Shown here: positions 16,609-24,219 of the stretch, one piece after another
Position numbering within the stretch: position 1 is the first letter of the stretch
How the letters are laid out: each line of letters begins with the position of its first letter
Source of the DNA: an uncultured Blautia sp.
GTDB lineage: Bacteria > Bacillota > Clostridia > Lachnospirales > Lachnospiraceae
Length of the DNA: 32,789 nucleotides
Assembly: GCA_946626695.1 (NCBI GenBank)
Contig: CAMOUV010000004.1
Coordinates: forward strand, 1-32,789
Direction of reading: 5' to 3'
Notes under the pieces: generated by a model
What the model saw: only the letters and a program-made list of their open reading frames with translations
Database searches by the model: none
What the model was told of the DNA's origin: nothing
Translations under genes and position numbers: made by a program

Positions 16609-18060
16609 TCAGTCTTCGATTCTTTCCGCTTTCAGAAGCGCAGGCTTCCTTTCCAGCTGCCGGGCCAGATATCCGCAGACCTCCGACTCCAGCTCGCCCT
16701 GCTGGCTGTCGTAGGGATCCAGGGGCCAGAAGGTCTTCGGCCGGGTAAAGGGATGCTGGAAGGCGTTGTTGGCCGGCATCCGGAAGGGATCCAGATTGCC
16801 GAAATAGAAGCGTCTTCTCTCCTCGTCCCCGTCCCGGAAGGCGGAGCCTCCGAAGGACAGATCCGCGAACAGCCATCCATAGGGCTCCGCATAGAACAGG
16901 GCCCAGTCGTGGGAACCGCAGTACATCGGATGGGCATACAGTCCGGACTGCCACCGCGCCGGGACGCCTGCCGCCCTGCACAGGGTGATGAACAAAAGCG
17001 CCTGCACGCCGCAGTCTCCACGCAGGTTCCGGGCACAGTACTGGGGGATGTCCTCGATGATCATATATTCCCGCATAAAGGAATAATGCACGTCCTTCGT
17101 CACATAATCGTAGATCCGGCGGGCTTTTTCAAGCGGATTTTTCTCCTCTCCGACGATTTCCGCAGCCAGAGCTTTGATATACGGGGAGAAACGGATATGG
17201 GGATACTGCTCCTTCAGACATTCTGCCGCTTCCTCCGGCAGCTCACAGGACATGCTTACAGAAGACTCTGTGCAGTCCGTACACGCTTCTCCTTTGCATT
17301 CCGCAGAGGCTTCTTCTTTTCCTGCCTGCCCCCACAGATCATGGTACACCGCGCAGATCTCGTACTCATATTCCACGAAGAATTCCCGGTTCTCTTCCAG
17401 GGTGTCCTCAAAACAGATGGTCCTGCGAAGAGCATCCTCCGGATCGATCGCCTTCATGGCCTTGTCATAATCCAGAATCTCCACCCGCGTGACCTGGAAA
17501 AGCTTCGCCGGGATGGGCATATGCACCTTCACACGCATGCCCGGAACAAATTCTTCCTCCTTCAGACGGATCGTCGCGCGGATCCGGTATTTCCATCTTG
17601 CGCTGCCCTTCTCTTTCATCCGGGCGATCTCATCCTTCAGGATCTCCTTTTCCCTGATATCCTCCTCCGGGATCCCCAGGGCTTTCACGGTCTCGGGATC
17701 CTCATTGACGATATTCCGCACGATATTGTGGATATAGTGCTTTTCTCCCTCGATCCAGATCCATTCGGCATAACCGGTTCTGTCCAGCCTCTCCAGATCC
17801 TTCTCCGAAAACGAAGGAAGCTTCTCCTGCATGCTCTGTACCACTTCCGCAGCCGTGAAGGGGAACTGCTCCGGCAGGATCGTGAGAAACTTCTTTTCCA
17901 CCCGCAGCCGGGTCTTCAGCTCCTCCGCGACGGGCTGCGTGAGCCACCGGTCGATGGCCGCATCGGCCTCTGCCAGATTTCCGCTCATTTTGTATCGAAG
18001 TATCTCCTCCGGCAGCTCACAGGCCAGAGACTCCAGGTCCTCAAATCTGAATTGTTCCAT
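16609..18060 (-). CDS. Transglutaminase-fold protein with long N-terminal region
   Basis: A 483-residue protein without a signal peptide or membrane helix. The C-terminal part is a transglutaminase-like (cysteine protease fold) domain: YDYVTKDVHYSF (about 317-328), nucleophile C350 in NLRGDCGVQALLFITLCRAA, H384 in GSHDWALFY and D400 in WLFADLSFG. The Cys-His-Asp triad is intact, so it is probably a peptidase or amidase rather than a crosslinking enzyme. The N-terminal 270 residues are not recognised; they contain a basic beta-rich part (about 155-240) reminiscent of the domain that precedes transglutaminase cores, and a cysteine-rich insert (C255, C260, C263, C272). The start at 18060 is set by AGGAGG nine bases upstream; a longer reading to 18117 would only translate a REP-like repeat. 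It follows the NlpC/P60 gene and probably shares its promoter. Confidence 0.8.
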   Translation of the reverse strand: MEQFRFEDLESLACELPEEILRYKMSGNLAEADAAIDRWLTQPVAEELKTRLRVEKKFLTILPEQFPFTAAEVVQSMQEKLPSFSEKDLERLDRTGYAEWIWIEGEKHYIHNIVRNIVNEDPETVKALGIPEEDIREKEILKDEIARMKEKGSARWKYRIRATIRLKEEEFVPGMRVKVHMPIPAKLFQVTRVEILDYDKAMKAIDPEDALRRTICFEDTLEENREFFVEYEYEICAVYHDLWGQAGKEEASAECKGEACTDCTESSVSMSCELPEEAAECLKEQYPHIRFSPYIKALAAEIVGEEKNPLEKARRIYDYVTKDVHYSFMREYMIIEDIPQYCARNLRGDCGVQALLFITLCRAAGVPARWQSGLYAHPMYCGSHDWALFYAEPYGWLFADLSFGGSAFRDGDEERRRFYFGNLDPFRMPANNAFQHPFTRPKTFWPLDPYDSQQGELESEVCGYLARQLERKPALLKAERIED

Positions 18061-18086
18061 AGGTTGTTTCCTCCTGCATAGTACGG

Positions 18087-18117
18087 GTGAGTCACGGGGA
18101 CAGGTTCCTTGACTCAC
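18087..18117. repeat. REP-like palindromic repeat, copy C
   Basis: GTGAGTCA and TGACTCAC form perfect eight-base arms around CGGGGACAGGTTCCT. It is the reverse orientation of copies A and B without their GAATATTCTGAAAG flank. It occupies half of the gap between two co-directional genes, starting six bases after the peptidase stop codon, and may act as an RNA hairpin within the operon. Confidence 0.65.
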
Positions 18118-18123
18118 CTGGTT

Positions 18124-19038
18124 TTAAAAGATGGATCCGTATCCCGTGATCTTCCCTTCCAGATCCTTCCGGTACCGTTCGTTGGCCGGATCCAGACTGT
18201 TGACGGTGACACAGCCATCCCCGATATGGGCGGTGGAATGAATGTACCGGCCCTCTCCCATATAGATGGTCACATGGCCAGGGAAGAAGATCACGTCGCC
18301 TTTTTTCAGTTCCTCTTCTGTGATTTCATGCATGGGATATTCCTCCGGCATGCCGACGTCCCGGTGCAGCAGGATCCCCTGCTCCAGATAGCTCATGAAC
18401 ACCAGACCGGAGCAGTCCAGCCCCTGGGAGGATTTGCCTCCCCAGCGGTACTGGGTGCCCAGATAGCGTTCTGCACTCTGTATCACTGCATTCCGGATCG
18501 CTTCTTCATCCCCGTTCAAGATCGCTTCCTGATACGCAAAGAAACGTTTTTTATGCGGATCCTCCGCCTTCGTATCCAGAAAATAGCGGTCGTTGTCCCG
18601 CCGCTCTTCCAGATACCAGGAACGTGTATAGCCTTCCCTTCCTGCGGCGGTTCTCACCCGGACCCAGCCATCCTCCAGATCCTTTTCGAGGCGTTCCACA
18701 AGGGAGCCCTTGATCATCAGCTCCAGAGGAAGCCCCTGCACCTTCGGCTCGGACAGAAGATCGGCTTCTCCGATTCCGATCCGGAAAAAGCGCTCCTTGT
18801 CCTGGCGCCGTTTCAGTTCCTCCTCATCACAACAACAGACTGCACGTTCCGGGATATAGCCTTCGTATCCATAATGGGTCTCAACCCGGATCCATCCATT
18901 GACCGCATTCTCATCCAGCGTACGGACCGCCCAGCCCGCAAAAATCTCGTCCTCGACACCGTTCCTGTTTCGTTCCGGATCCTCACCCGGTCCGCTGTGC
19001 AGATAACAGTGCTCTGTACATATGACTCCAGTCTTCAT
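18124..19038 (-). CDS. SH3-domain NlpC/P60 peptidase, YkfC-like
   Basis: A 304-residue cysteine peptidase. Residues 1-70 and about 85-145 look like two bacterial SH3-like domains (GWIRVETHYGYEGYIPE; GWVRVRTAAGREGYTRSWYL). Residues 180-304 are an NlpC/P60 domain with catalytic C209 in QGLDCSGLVF, H255 in FPGHVTIYMG and H267 in YIHSTA. This order and length match YkfC, the gamma-D-glutamyl-L-diamino-acid endopeptidase of murein peptide recycling (family knowledge). No signal peptide is visible, so it probably acts in the cytoplasm on imported peptides. The window's dipeptide epimerase and peptide importer fit that role (inference). The start at 19038 is preferred because GAGGAAG lies six bases upstream, compared with ATG 19056. 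A near-consensus promoter precedes it, and it leads a likely two-gene unit. Confidence 0.85.
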   Translation of the reverse strand: MKTGVICTEHCYLHSGPGEDPERNRNGVEDEIFAGWAVRTLDENAVNGWIRVETHYGYEGYIPERAVCCCDEEELKRRQDKERFFRIGIGEADLLSEPKVQGLPLELMIKGSLVERLEKDLEDGWVRVRTAAGREGYTRSWYLEERRDNDRYFLDTKAEDPHKKRFFAYQEAILNGDEEAIRNAVIQSAERYLGTQYRWGGKSSQGLDCSGLVFMSYLEQGILLHRDVGMPEEYPMHEITEEELKKGDVIFFPGHVTIYMGEGRYIHSTAHIGDGCVTVNSLDPANERYRKDLEGKITGYGSIF

Positions 19039-19092
19039 GGCAGCTTCCTCATCCATCGGGCACTAAAAACACTTCGCTACATTGCTGAAATC

Positions 19093-19121
19093 ATAGTACC
19101 ACACAGCAACGGCACAGTCAA
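19093..19121 (-). promoter_or_regulatory. Sigma-A promoter of the NlpC/P60-transglutaminase unit
   Basis: On the minus strand, TTGACT (19116-19121), a 17-base spacer and TACTAT (19093-19098) lie about 55 bases before the peptidase start. About 25 bases further upstream, CCATTG and CAATGG (19144-19164) form a small inverted repeat of unknown meaning. Confidence 0.7.
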
Positions 19122-19193
19122 ATACTCCGCGGGAATCCGCTCCCCATTGGGACACGGGCAATGGATTGTGCATGTCTGTTCTGCCTGACTGAA

Positions 19194-19238
19194 AATAAGG
19201 AAGGGACGCAGAGCCTGTCCCTGCGTCCCTTCCTTATT
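19194..19238 (-). terminator. Terminator hairpin with REP-like core, copy D
   Basis: AATAAGGAAGGGACGCAG (19194-19211) and its perfect 18-base complement (19221-19238) flank a nine-base loop AGCCTGTCC; on the minus strand the stem ends in TTATTTTC. It ends the isomerase-transketolase-kinase operon, and the kinase stop codon (TAA, 19234-19236) lies inside the stem. The loop carries the CCTGTCC core shared with copies A, B and C, but the arms differ. Confidence 0.75.
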
Positions 19239-20721
19239 CATGCAGCAATACTTGTTTAACGGCGTTCTTCCAGCCGCGGTATTTCTCTTCCCGGATCTCT
19301 CCCGTCATTCGAGGTTCATACTCTGTATAGGCGATGGAATCGAAGATCCGCTGCGGATCATAGATTCCCGTCGAGATCCCGGCCATGTAGGCGGCGCCCA
19401 TTCCGGACAGTTCCTGCAGCTGCGGGATCTGCACCTTGCAGTCCGCCATATCGCTCTGGAACTGCATCAGGTACTCGTTTGCCGTCGGTCCGCCGTCGAC
19501 ACGGATGACCGGCACGGAAAGCTCCGTGTCCTTTCTCATCAGATCGATCAGGTCCGTGATCTGATAGGCGATGCATTCCACACACGCCTTGACCATCTCG
19601 TTGCGTCCCGTGGTCCGGGTGATGCCGGTAAACATGCCGGTGGCGTCCGGATCCCAGTAGGGAGACCCCAGGCCGGTGAAGGCCGGTACAAAATAGGTCC
19701 GGTCCTCTTTCCTCGCCTTTTCCGCCAGGGCAGCTGTCTCGCCGGGGTTTTCGATCAGTCCAAGCTCCTCCTTCAGCCAGGTGATGACGGCCCCGGTATA
19801 ATTGAGGTTTCCCTCAAAGACGTACTCAACCTTCCCGTCCCTTCCCCAGGCCAGGGAAGTAACCAGTCCGCTTTCGGAAAGCTTCGGTTCGGTTCCGATG
19901 TTCATCATCACAGAGGATCCGGTACCGTATGTGGCTTTCAGCTGGCCGGGATAGCGGCAGTTCTGGCCGAACAAGGCTCCATGGCTGTCCCCCAGCACGC
20001 CGCAGATGGGAATCTCCCGGGGAAGCAGTCCCTCCAGATCCGTATAGCCAAAGACCGAATCCGACATGCAGACCTCCGGCAGGGCCTCCGCCGGGATGCC
20101 AAAGGCCGCAAGCAGTTCTTCATCCCACCGCAGCGTATGAATGTTAAAGAGCTGGGTGCGGGAAGCATTGGAATAATCGGTCCGGAAAGCATGATCCTTC
20201 GTCAGATTCCAGATGAGCCAGACATCCATGGTCCCCACACAAAGCTTTCCCTCTTTTGCCAGTTCTCCCGCCTCCGGAACATTCTCCATGATCCACTGCA
20301 GCTTGGAGGCCGGGAAATAGGGAGAAAGAGTCATGCCGGTTTTCTGCCGGATCTCTTCCGCTTCCGCCTGGTGCCGCTCGCAGATTCCGGCTGCCCGGGC
20401 ACACTGCCAGACAATGGCATTCATCACCGGCTCCCCGGTCTCCCGGTTCCAGGCTCCGGTGGTCTCCCTCTGGTTGGAAATCCCCATCGCGGCGATCGCC
20501 TCTGCCGCGATCCCTGATTTCCGGATCACATCCCCGCAGACAGCCACCGTATTGGCAAGAATCTCCTTCAGATCGTGTTCCACATATCCCTTTTCATCGA
20601 TGATCTGGCGGTGCGGCCGGTCAGCCCGGGCGATCAGCTTCCCTTCCGCGTCAAAGATCATTCCCTTGGTCCCCTGGGTACTCTGATCCACGGCCAGAAT
20701 ATAGGTTTCTCTTTTCTTCAC
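19234..20721 (-). CDS. FGGY-family kinase, GlpK-like (glycerol or ketose kinase)
   Basis: A 495-residue cytoplasmic sugar/polyol kinase with two actin-like domains. The nucleotide loop DQSTQGTKG (12-20) replaces the usual DQGTTSSR of GlpK. The glycerol-contact set of GlpK appears kept: R85-E86 in ISNQRETTG, W105 in AIVWQCARA, Y135 in SPYF and catalytic D245 in GVLGDSHGALFGQ. Other marks are FTGLGSPYWDPDATGMFTG, and RVDGGPTANEYLMQFQSDM near the C-terminus. By sequence it may be a true glycerol kinase. By context, last in an operon with an isomerase and both transketolase halves, it may instead phosphorylate a ketose with a glycerol-like end. GTG 20721 is chosen because GGAGG lies ten bases upstream, after the transketolase stop; a longer ORF would overlap that gene. 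Confidence 0.8.
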   Translation of the reverse strand: MKKRETYILAVDQSTQGTKGMIFDAEGKLIARADRPHRQIIDEKGYVEHDLKEILANTVAVCGDVIRKSGIAAEAIAAMGISNQRETTGAWNRETGEPVMNAIVWQCARAAGICERHQAEAEEIRQKTGMTLSPYFPASKLQWIMENVPEAGELAKEGKLCVGTMDVWLIWNLTKDHAFRTDYSNASRTQLFNIHTLRWDEELLAAFGIPAEALPEVCMSDSVFGYTDLEGLLPREIPICGVLGDSHGALFGQNCRYPGQLKATYGTGSSVMMNIGTEPKLSESGLVTSLAWGRDGKVEYVFEGNLNYTGAVITWLKEELGLIENPGETAALAEKARKEDRTYFVPAFTGLGSPYWDPDATGMFTGITRTTGRNEMVKACVECIAYQITDLIDLMRKDTELSVPVIRVDGGPTANEYLMQFQSDMADCKVQIPQLQELSGMGAAYMAGISTGIYDPQRIFDSIAYTEYEPRMTGEIREEKYRGWKNAVKQVLLHE

Positions 20722-20737
20722 TGTCTGTTCCTCCGCT

Positions 20738-21673
20738 TCAGCCGATCGCTTCCAGGACCTTCTTCGCAATGCCTTCGCCGGTCATCCCATAATACTCGAA
20801 GACTTCACCGGAGGTTCCGGTCACCACCGGAGCATCCGGAAGCGCAATGTTCACGACCTTCTTCGGGCAGTTTGCGCTCACCACCTGGGCCACCATGGAG
20901 CCCAGTCCGCCAAAGGGAGAATGCTCTTCTACCGTAATAACGGCTTTCGCATTCTGCGCAGCCTTGATGACTGCGGCCTCATCCAGCGGCTTGACACAGT
21001 ACATATCCAGCACGGTCGCATGAATGCCTTTCTCTTCCAGAAGTGCAGCCGCATCCAGCGCCGGACGGACCATCTCGCCGCAGGCTATGATCGCCGCGTC
21101 CGTGCCTTCGGTGAGAACCGTCGCATGGTTCATCTCGAAGGGACAGTTTTCCTCTGTATAAACATCCTCCACCGGATTTCTGCCGGTACGGATATAGGCG
21201 CATTTTTCATCCTTCAGCAGGGCTTCCATCAGATGCCGGGTCTGATGCCGGTCACTGGGAAGATAGACCCGCATGTTCGGAATGGCGCTCATGGCCGCGA
21301 TATCCTGGGCGGAATGGTGGCTCATCCCCAGGGCTCCGTAGCTCACACCTCCGCTGATGCCGATCAGCTTCACATTGGTATCGGAATAGGCGCAGTCCAC
21401 CTTGCACTGCTCGTAGCTTCTCGTGGTGATGAAGCTGGCCGGAGAGGCTGCGTAGGGCTTCATGCCCGCCTTTGCCAGGCCGGCAGCGATCCCCACCAGA
21501 TCCTGTTCCGCGATTCCCACCTCCACCGCCTGCTCCGGAAAACTATCAAAAAACGGCGTCAACGAAGCAGAACCTCTGGAATCCGAGCACAGGACCATGA
21601 TGTCCTTGTCTTCCTTCGCATGCTCCATCAGAACATCGCAGATTACTTTTCGATTCGGTATTGTGTTCTTCAT
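20738..21673 (-). CDS. Transketolase, C-terminal subunit
   Basis: A 311-residue subunit holding the Pyr and C-terminal domains of a split transketolase. The catalytic glutamate is E56 in VEVGIAEQDLVGIAAGLAKA, and the cofactor pocket continues with SYEQCKVDCAYS and LGMSHHSAQDIAAMSAIPNM. The C-terminal domain begins around residue 175 (GTDAAIIACGEMVRPALDAA) and ends with EEHSPFGGLGSMVAQVV. It should join the N-terminal subunit to form a ThDP enzyme that transfers two-carbon ketol groups. ATG 21673 shares ATGA with the partner's stop codon, a strong sign of coupling and 1:1 assembly; the longer reading to 21751 runs inside the partner gene. The operon has no other pentose phosphate genes, so this may be a dedicated enzyme rather than the housekeeping one. 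Confidence 0.9.
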   Translation of the reverse strand: MKNTIPNRKVICDVLMEHAKEDKDIMVLCSDSRGSASLTPFFDSFPEQAVEVGIAEQDLVGIAAGLAKAGMKPYAASPASFITTRSYEQCKVDCAYSDTNVKLIGISGGVSYGALGMSHHSAQDIAAMSAIPNMRVYLPSDRHQTRHLMEALLKDEKCAYIRTGRNPVEDVYTEENCPFEMNHATVLTEGTDAAIIACGEMVRPALDAAALLEEKGIHATVLDMYCVKPLDEAAVIKAAQNAKAVITVEEHSPFGGLGSMVAQVVSANCPKKVVNIALPDAPVVTGTSGEVFEYYGMTGEGIAKKVLEAIG

Positions 21674-22500
21674 GCCAGCGCCGCCTTTCTCTCTTCCAGA
21701 TCCTTCATGATCTCCTGGTACTGCTCCGCAGAGGGAACCTTGTGATGCCATCCCGCCTTATTTTCCATAACAGGAGATCCTTTCCCCTTCACGGTATTCG
21801 CAATGATGCAGGTGGGTCTGTCCTTCACGGTCTTCGCCTGTTCGAAGGCGGCATCGAGCTCATCCAGATCGTTGCCGTCCTGCAGGGAGATCACGTTCCA
21901 GCCAAAGGCAGCGATCTTTGCTTTCAGGTCATCCAGAGCCATCACGTCTTCGGTACTGCCGGAGATCTGCAGACGGTTCCGGTCAATGATGCAGCACAGG
22001 TTGTCCAGTCCGAACATGGCGCCGGACATGAAGCCTTCCCAGTTGGAGCCTTCCGCCAGTTCCCCGTCGCCGGTCACCACATAGACCCGGTTCGGCTTTC
22101 CTCTTCTCTTCGCTGCCAGAGCCAGTCCCACCGCCACCGGCAGGCCATGTCCCAGGGAACCGGAATTCATCTCGATCCCCGGAAGGGTATTGTGAGGATG
22201 TCCGATGTACGGAGAATCAAATTTCGAAAAACGTGCCTTCACATCCTCCAGATCCAGAAAGCCTCTTTCGCAGAGGACTGCGTAATAGGCCTCCATGGAA
22301 TGGCCCTTGCTCAGGATAAAGTAATCCCGGTCCGGATCCTCCGGATTTTCCGGAGCGACCTTCAGCTGCCGGAAATACAGATCCGTCAGGATTTCCATCA
22401 CACTCATGTCGCCGCCGATATGTCCGCCGCCTCCGGCCATGATGATATCGATCGTATCCATTCTCAGTTTCCAGGCCAATGCCTTCAGATTCTCACTCAT
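21670..22500 (-). CDS. Transketolase, N-terminal (thiamine diphosphate-binding) subunit
   Basis: A 276-residue subunit with the PP domain of a split transketolase. The ThDP/Mg2+ motif begins with GDGELAEG (144-151) and ends at N175 in IIDRNRLQ. Substrate-side histidines are present in GGHIGGDMS (H27), SKGHSMEAYY (H67) and YIGHPHN (H101). MNSGSLGHGLPVAVGLALAA is the conserved helix before the ThDP motif. The start at 22500 has GAGGAG seven bases upstream; an ATG at 22515 lies before that site. The gene follows the isomerase gene by 62 bases and is coupled to the C-terminal subunit. Split transketolases are common in Clostridia and archaea, and the related apulose-4-phosphate transketolase AptA/AptB and sulfo-transketolase enzymes have the same architecture, so the donor substrate cannot be fixed from sequence. 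Confidence 0.9.
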   Translation of the reverse strand: MSENLKALAWKLRMDTIDIIMAGGGGHIGGDMSVMEILTDLYFRQLKVAPENPEDPDRDYFILSKGHSMEAYYAVLCERGFLDLEDVKARFSKFDSPYIGHPHNTLPGIEMNSGSLGHGLPVAVGLALAAKRRGKPNRVYVVTGDGELAEGSNWEGFMSGAMFGLDNLCCIIDRNRLQISGSTEDVMALDDLKAKIAAFGWNVISLQDGNDLDELDAAFEQAKTVKDRPTCIIANTVKGKGSPVMENKAGWHHKVPSAEQYQEIMKDLEERKAALA

Positions 22501-22562
22501 CGATTGTCTCCTCACCTTTGATTCTGCTGTAAATACAGCTTATTCTATTGGATATTCTGTTC

Positions 22563-23990
22563 TCAGACCTCGTCAAATACCACATCTTCACCGTGCAGAT
22601 AGGCCTGTACCTTCTCCTCGATGGGATCATACAGATCCGGTTTCACGCCGATGTATTTGCAGGCCTCGTACACCACCGGAACCACATCGCCATGGATCGC
22701 AGCCACATGATGGATATACGGTCCTTCCACCACCTTGGCCTCCAGCCGTTTCAGGTTGGCCACCTCGACCCAGACATAGGTACCCCGGGTCCAGGGTCCG
22801 TCAATGCCCCTGGCGTGGCCCAGAAGGATGGAATACTCCCCGTCATCGCCGTCGAAACGCACCAGGCTCATGGGGCCGTGCTTGGCTTCGGCCGATACCG
22901 CTCCGTTCTGCGGGAAGGCCACCGGAACACAGATGGTCGGTTTTTCCTTCGCCACGGAGATGGGCCACGGACCGCAGTGCTGCAACAGCTCCCCGTTGTC
23001 ATTGTCCGGATGACGAACCGTCCAGTCGGAGAACATGACCCGCCGTTCGTTCATAGAAGCGGCTTCCGCGATCAGCTGGGAGATGGCACCGTGAATGTCC
23101 GTCTCACAGACCACCGGGATGCCTTCCTCGTTCAGCAGGGCGTTGGCCGCACAAGGCATGATGTTGATCTCATCCTGCAAAGCGTTCCAGCACTGGATGG
23201 CGATGGCGTTGCAGCCGTATTTTTCCGCCAGGGCCTTCATGGCCACCTTGAGACAGGCTACATTCTCCAGATACTTGTCCTCGATATCGCAGGTCATATT
23301 CTCTTTGCAGTACCCGATGACCTCAGCAACCTCTGTTTTCTCTTCCTTCCATCTGCGCATCTCGGCGTACAGCTCCGGAAGGGGGATCGGGGACAGCTGA
23401 ATGTTGAATTTTTCCAGAAGCTCCCCCTCGTTGCACATGGTGCTCCAGAAATCAAAAGGACGCGGCCCGATCTGCAGGATACGGGTATGCCGGAAGGTCC
23501 GCACCACATTGCAGACAGCCAGGAAGTCTTTGATTCCACGCTCAAATTCCGGATCTGTCAGATTGCAGTTGTTCATGTAGGTGAAGGGCACTTTGAAACG
23601 GCGCAGCACCTTGCCGGTGGCGAACAGGCCGCACTGGGAATCACGGAGACGCATGCCGTTCTCATCCGGCCGCTCATCCCTGGGGCCCCACAGAAGCACC
23701 GGAACCCCCAGCGCCTTTGCAAGACGGGCGCATTCGTATTCCGTACCGAAATTGGCATGGGGGATAAAAAGGCCGTCCACCTTCTCCGCCGTAAATTTCG
23801 CGATGATCTTCTCCAGTCCGGCATCATCGAACAGAAGCCCTTCCTCGTTGACATCGGTGATATCCACAAAATCGATCTCCAGCTCACGGAGCCGGTCCGC
23901 GATCCGCCCTCTGAAATCCAGTGCCGCCGGCGCGCTGAAAATACTTCTTCTGGTAGGTGCATATCCGATCTTTATTTTTGCTCTTGCCAT
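22563..23990 (-). CDS. L-fucose/L-arabinose isomerase-family protein
   Basis: A 475-residue cytoplasmic protein of the FucI/AraA-fold isomerase superfamily, expected to interconvert an aldose and a ketose with a bound divalent metal. The N-terminal Rossmann-like domains show KIGYAPTRRSIFS, VDGLFIPHANFGTEYECARL and VLLWGPRDERP. The likely metal ligands are E274 in NALQDEINI, D298 in VCETDIHGA (E296 adjacent) and a C-terminal histidine in YIHHVAAIHGD (H427, H428 or H433), mirroring Glu-Asp-His of FucI. It is shorter than E. coli FucI (about 590) and close to AraA length (about 500), and I could not assign it to either. The start at 23990 is chosen for AAGGAG seven bases upstream. It is the first gene of the operon; its substrate probably defines the pathway. 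Confidence 0.82.
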   Translation of the reverse strand: MARAKIKIGYAPTRRSIFSAPAALDFRGRIADRLRELEIDFVDITDVNEEGLLFDDAGLEKIIAKFTAEKVDGLFIPHANFGTEYECARLAKALGVPVLLWGPRDERPDENGMRLRDSQCGLFATGKVLRRFKVPFTYMNNCNLTDPEFERGIKDFLAVCNVVRTFRHTRILQIGPRPFDFWSTMCNEGELLEKFNIQLSPIPLPELYAEMRRWKEEKTEVAEVIGYCKENMTCDIEDKYLENVACLKVAMKALAEKYGCNAIAIQCWNALQDEINIMPCAANALLNEEGIPVVCETDIHGAISQLIAEAASMNERRVMFSDWTVRHPDNDNGELLQHCGPWPISVAKEKPTICVPVAFPQNGAVSAEAKHGPMSLVRFDGDDGEYSILLGHARGIDGPWTRGTYVWVEVANLKRLEAKVVEGPYIHHVAAIHGDVVPVVYEACKYIGVKPDLYDPIEEKVQAYLHGEDVVFDEV

Positions 23991-24070
23991 GGTCTTTCTC
24001 CTTTTTTTCAATCTCTGCATCCTGCAGCGGATGGTCTGTTGACGAAACTTTGGTTTCTGATTATGGTTCC

Positions 24071-24099
24071 ATCATAGTGTATTCTTCACTGAATTTCAC
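24071..24099 (-). promoter_or_regulatory. Promoter of the isomerase-transketolase-kinase operon
   Basis: On the minus strand, GTGAAA (24094-24099), a 17-base spacer and TATGAT (24071-24076) give a moderate sigma-A promoter, with a leader of about 75 bases before the isomerase start at 23990. Confidence 0.55.
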
Positions 24100-24111
24100 T
24101 TTATAATTCAG
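24089..24111. promoter_or_regulatory. Candidate operator palindrome in the divergent regulator gap
   Basis: CTGAATT (24089-24095) and AATTCAG (24105-24111) are perfect inverted arms nine bases apart, covering the -35 box of the isomerase operon. This position suits repression by the LacI-family protein encoded divergently. It lacks the central CG of many LacI operators, so the assignment is tentative. A tandem AAACCGT repeat (24182-24195) before the regulator gene is an alternative site. Confidence 0.35.
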
Positions 24112-24139
24112 AATAATTTACTTAATTTCGGACTTAATA

Positions 24140-24168
24140 TTGACTTTCTTTCTTTTACATCGTATCCT
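24140..24168 (+). promoter_or_regulatory. Sigma-A promoter of the LacI-family regulator gene
   Basis: TTGACT (24140-24145), a 17-base spacer and TATCCT (24163-24168) form a good promoter about 50 bases before the regulator start at 24220. Confidence 0.6.
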
Positions 24169-24219
24169 TGGATCAGCATACAAACCGTAAACCGTGTTAT
24201 GATTTCAGAGGAAAAGACC

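Noticed and set aside
20738-22500. Assignment of the transketolase pair to sulfoquinovose breakdown
   Set aside because: No sulfo-sugar isomerase, sulfoacetaldehyde enzyme or sulfonate exporter is visible; kept only as an alternative to test.
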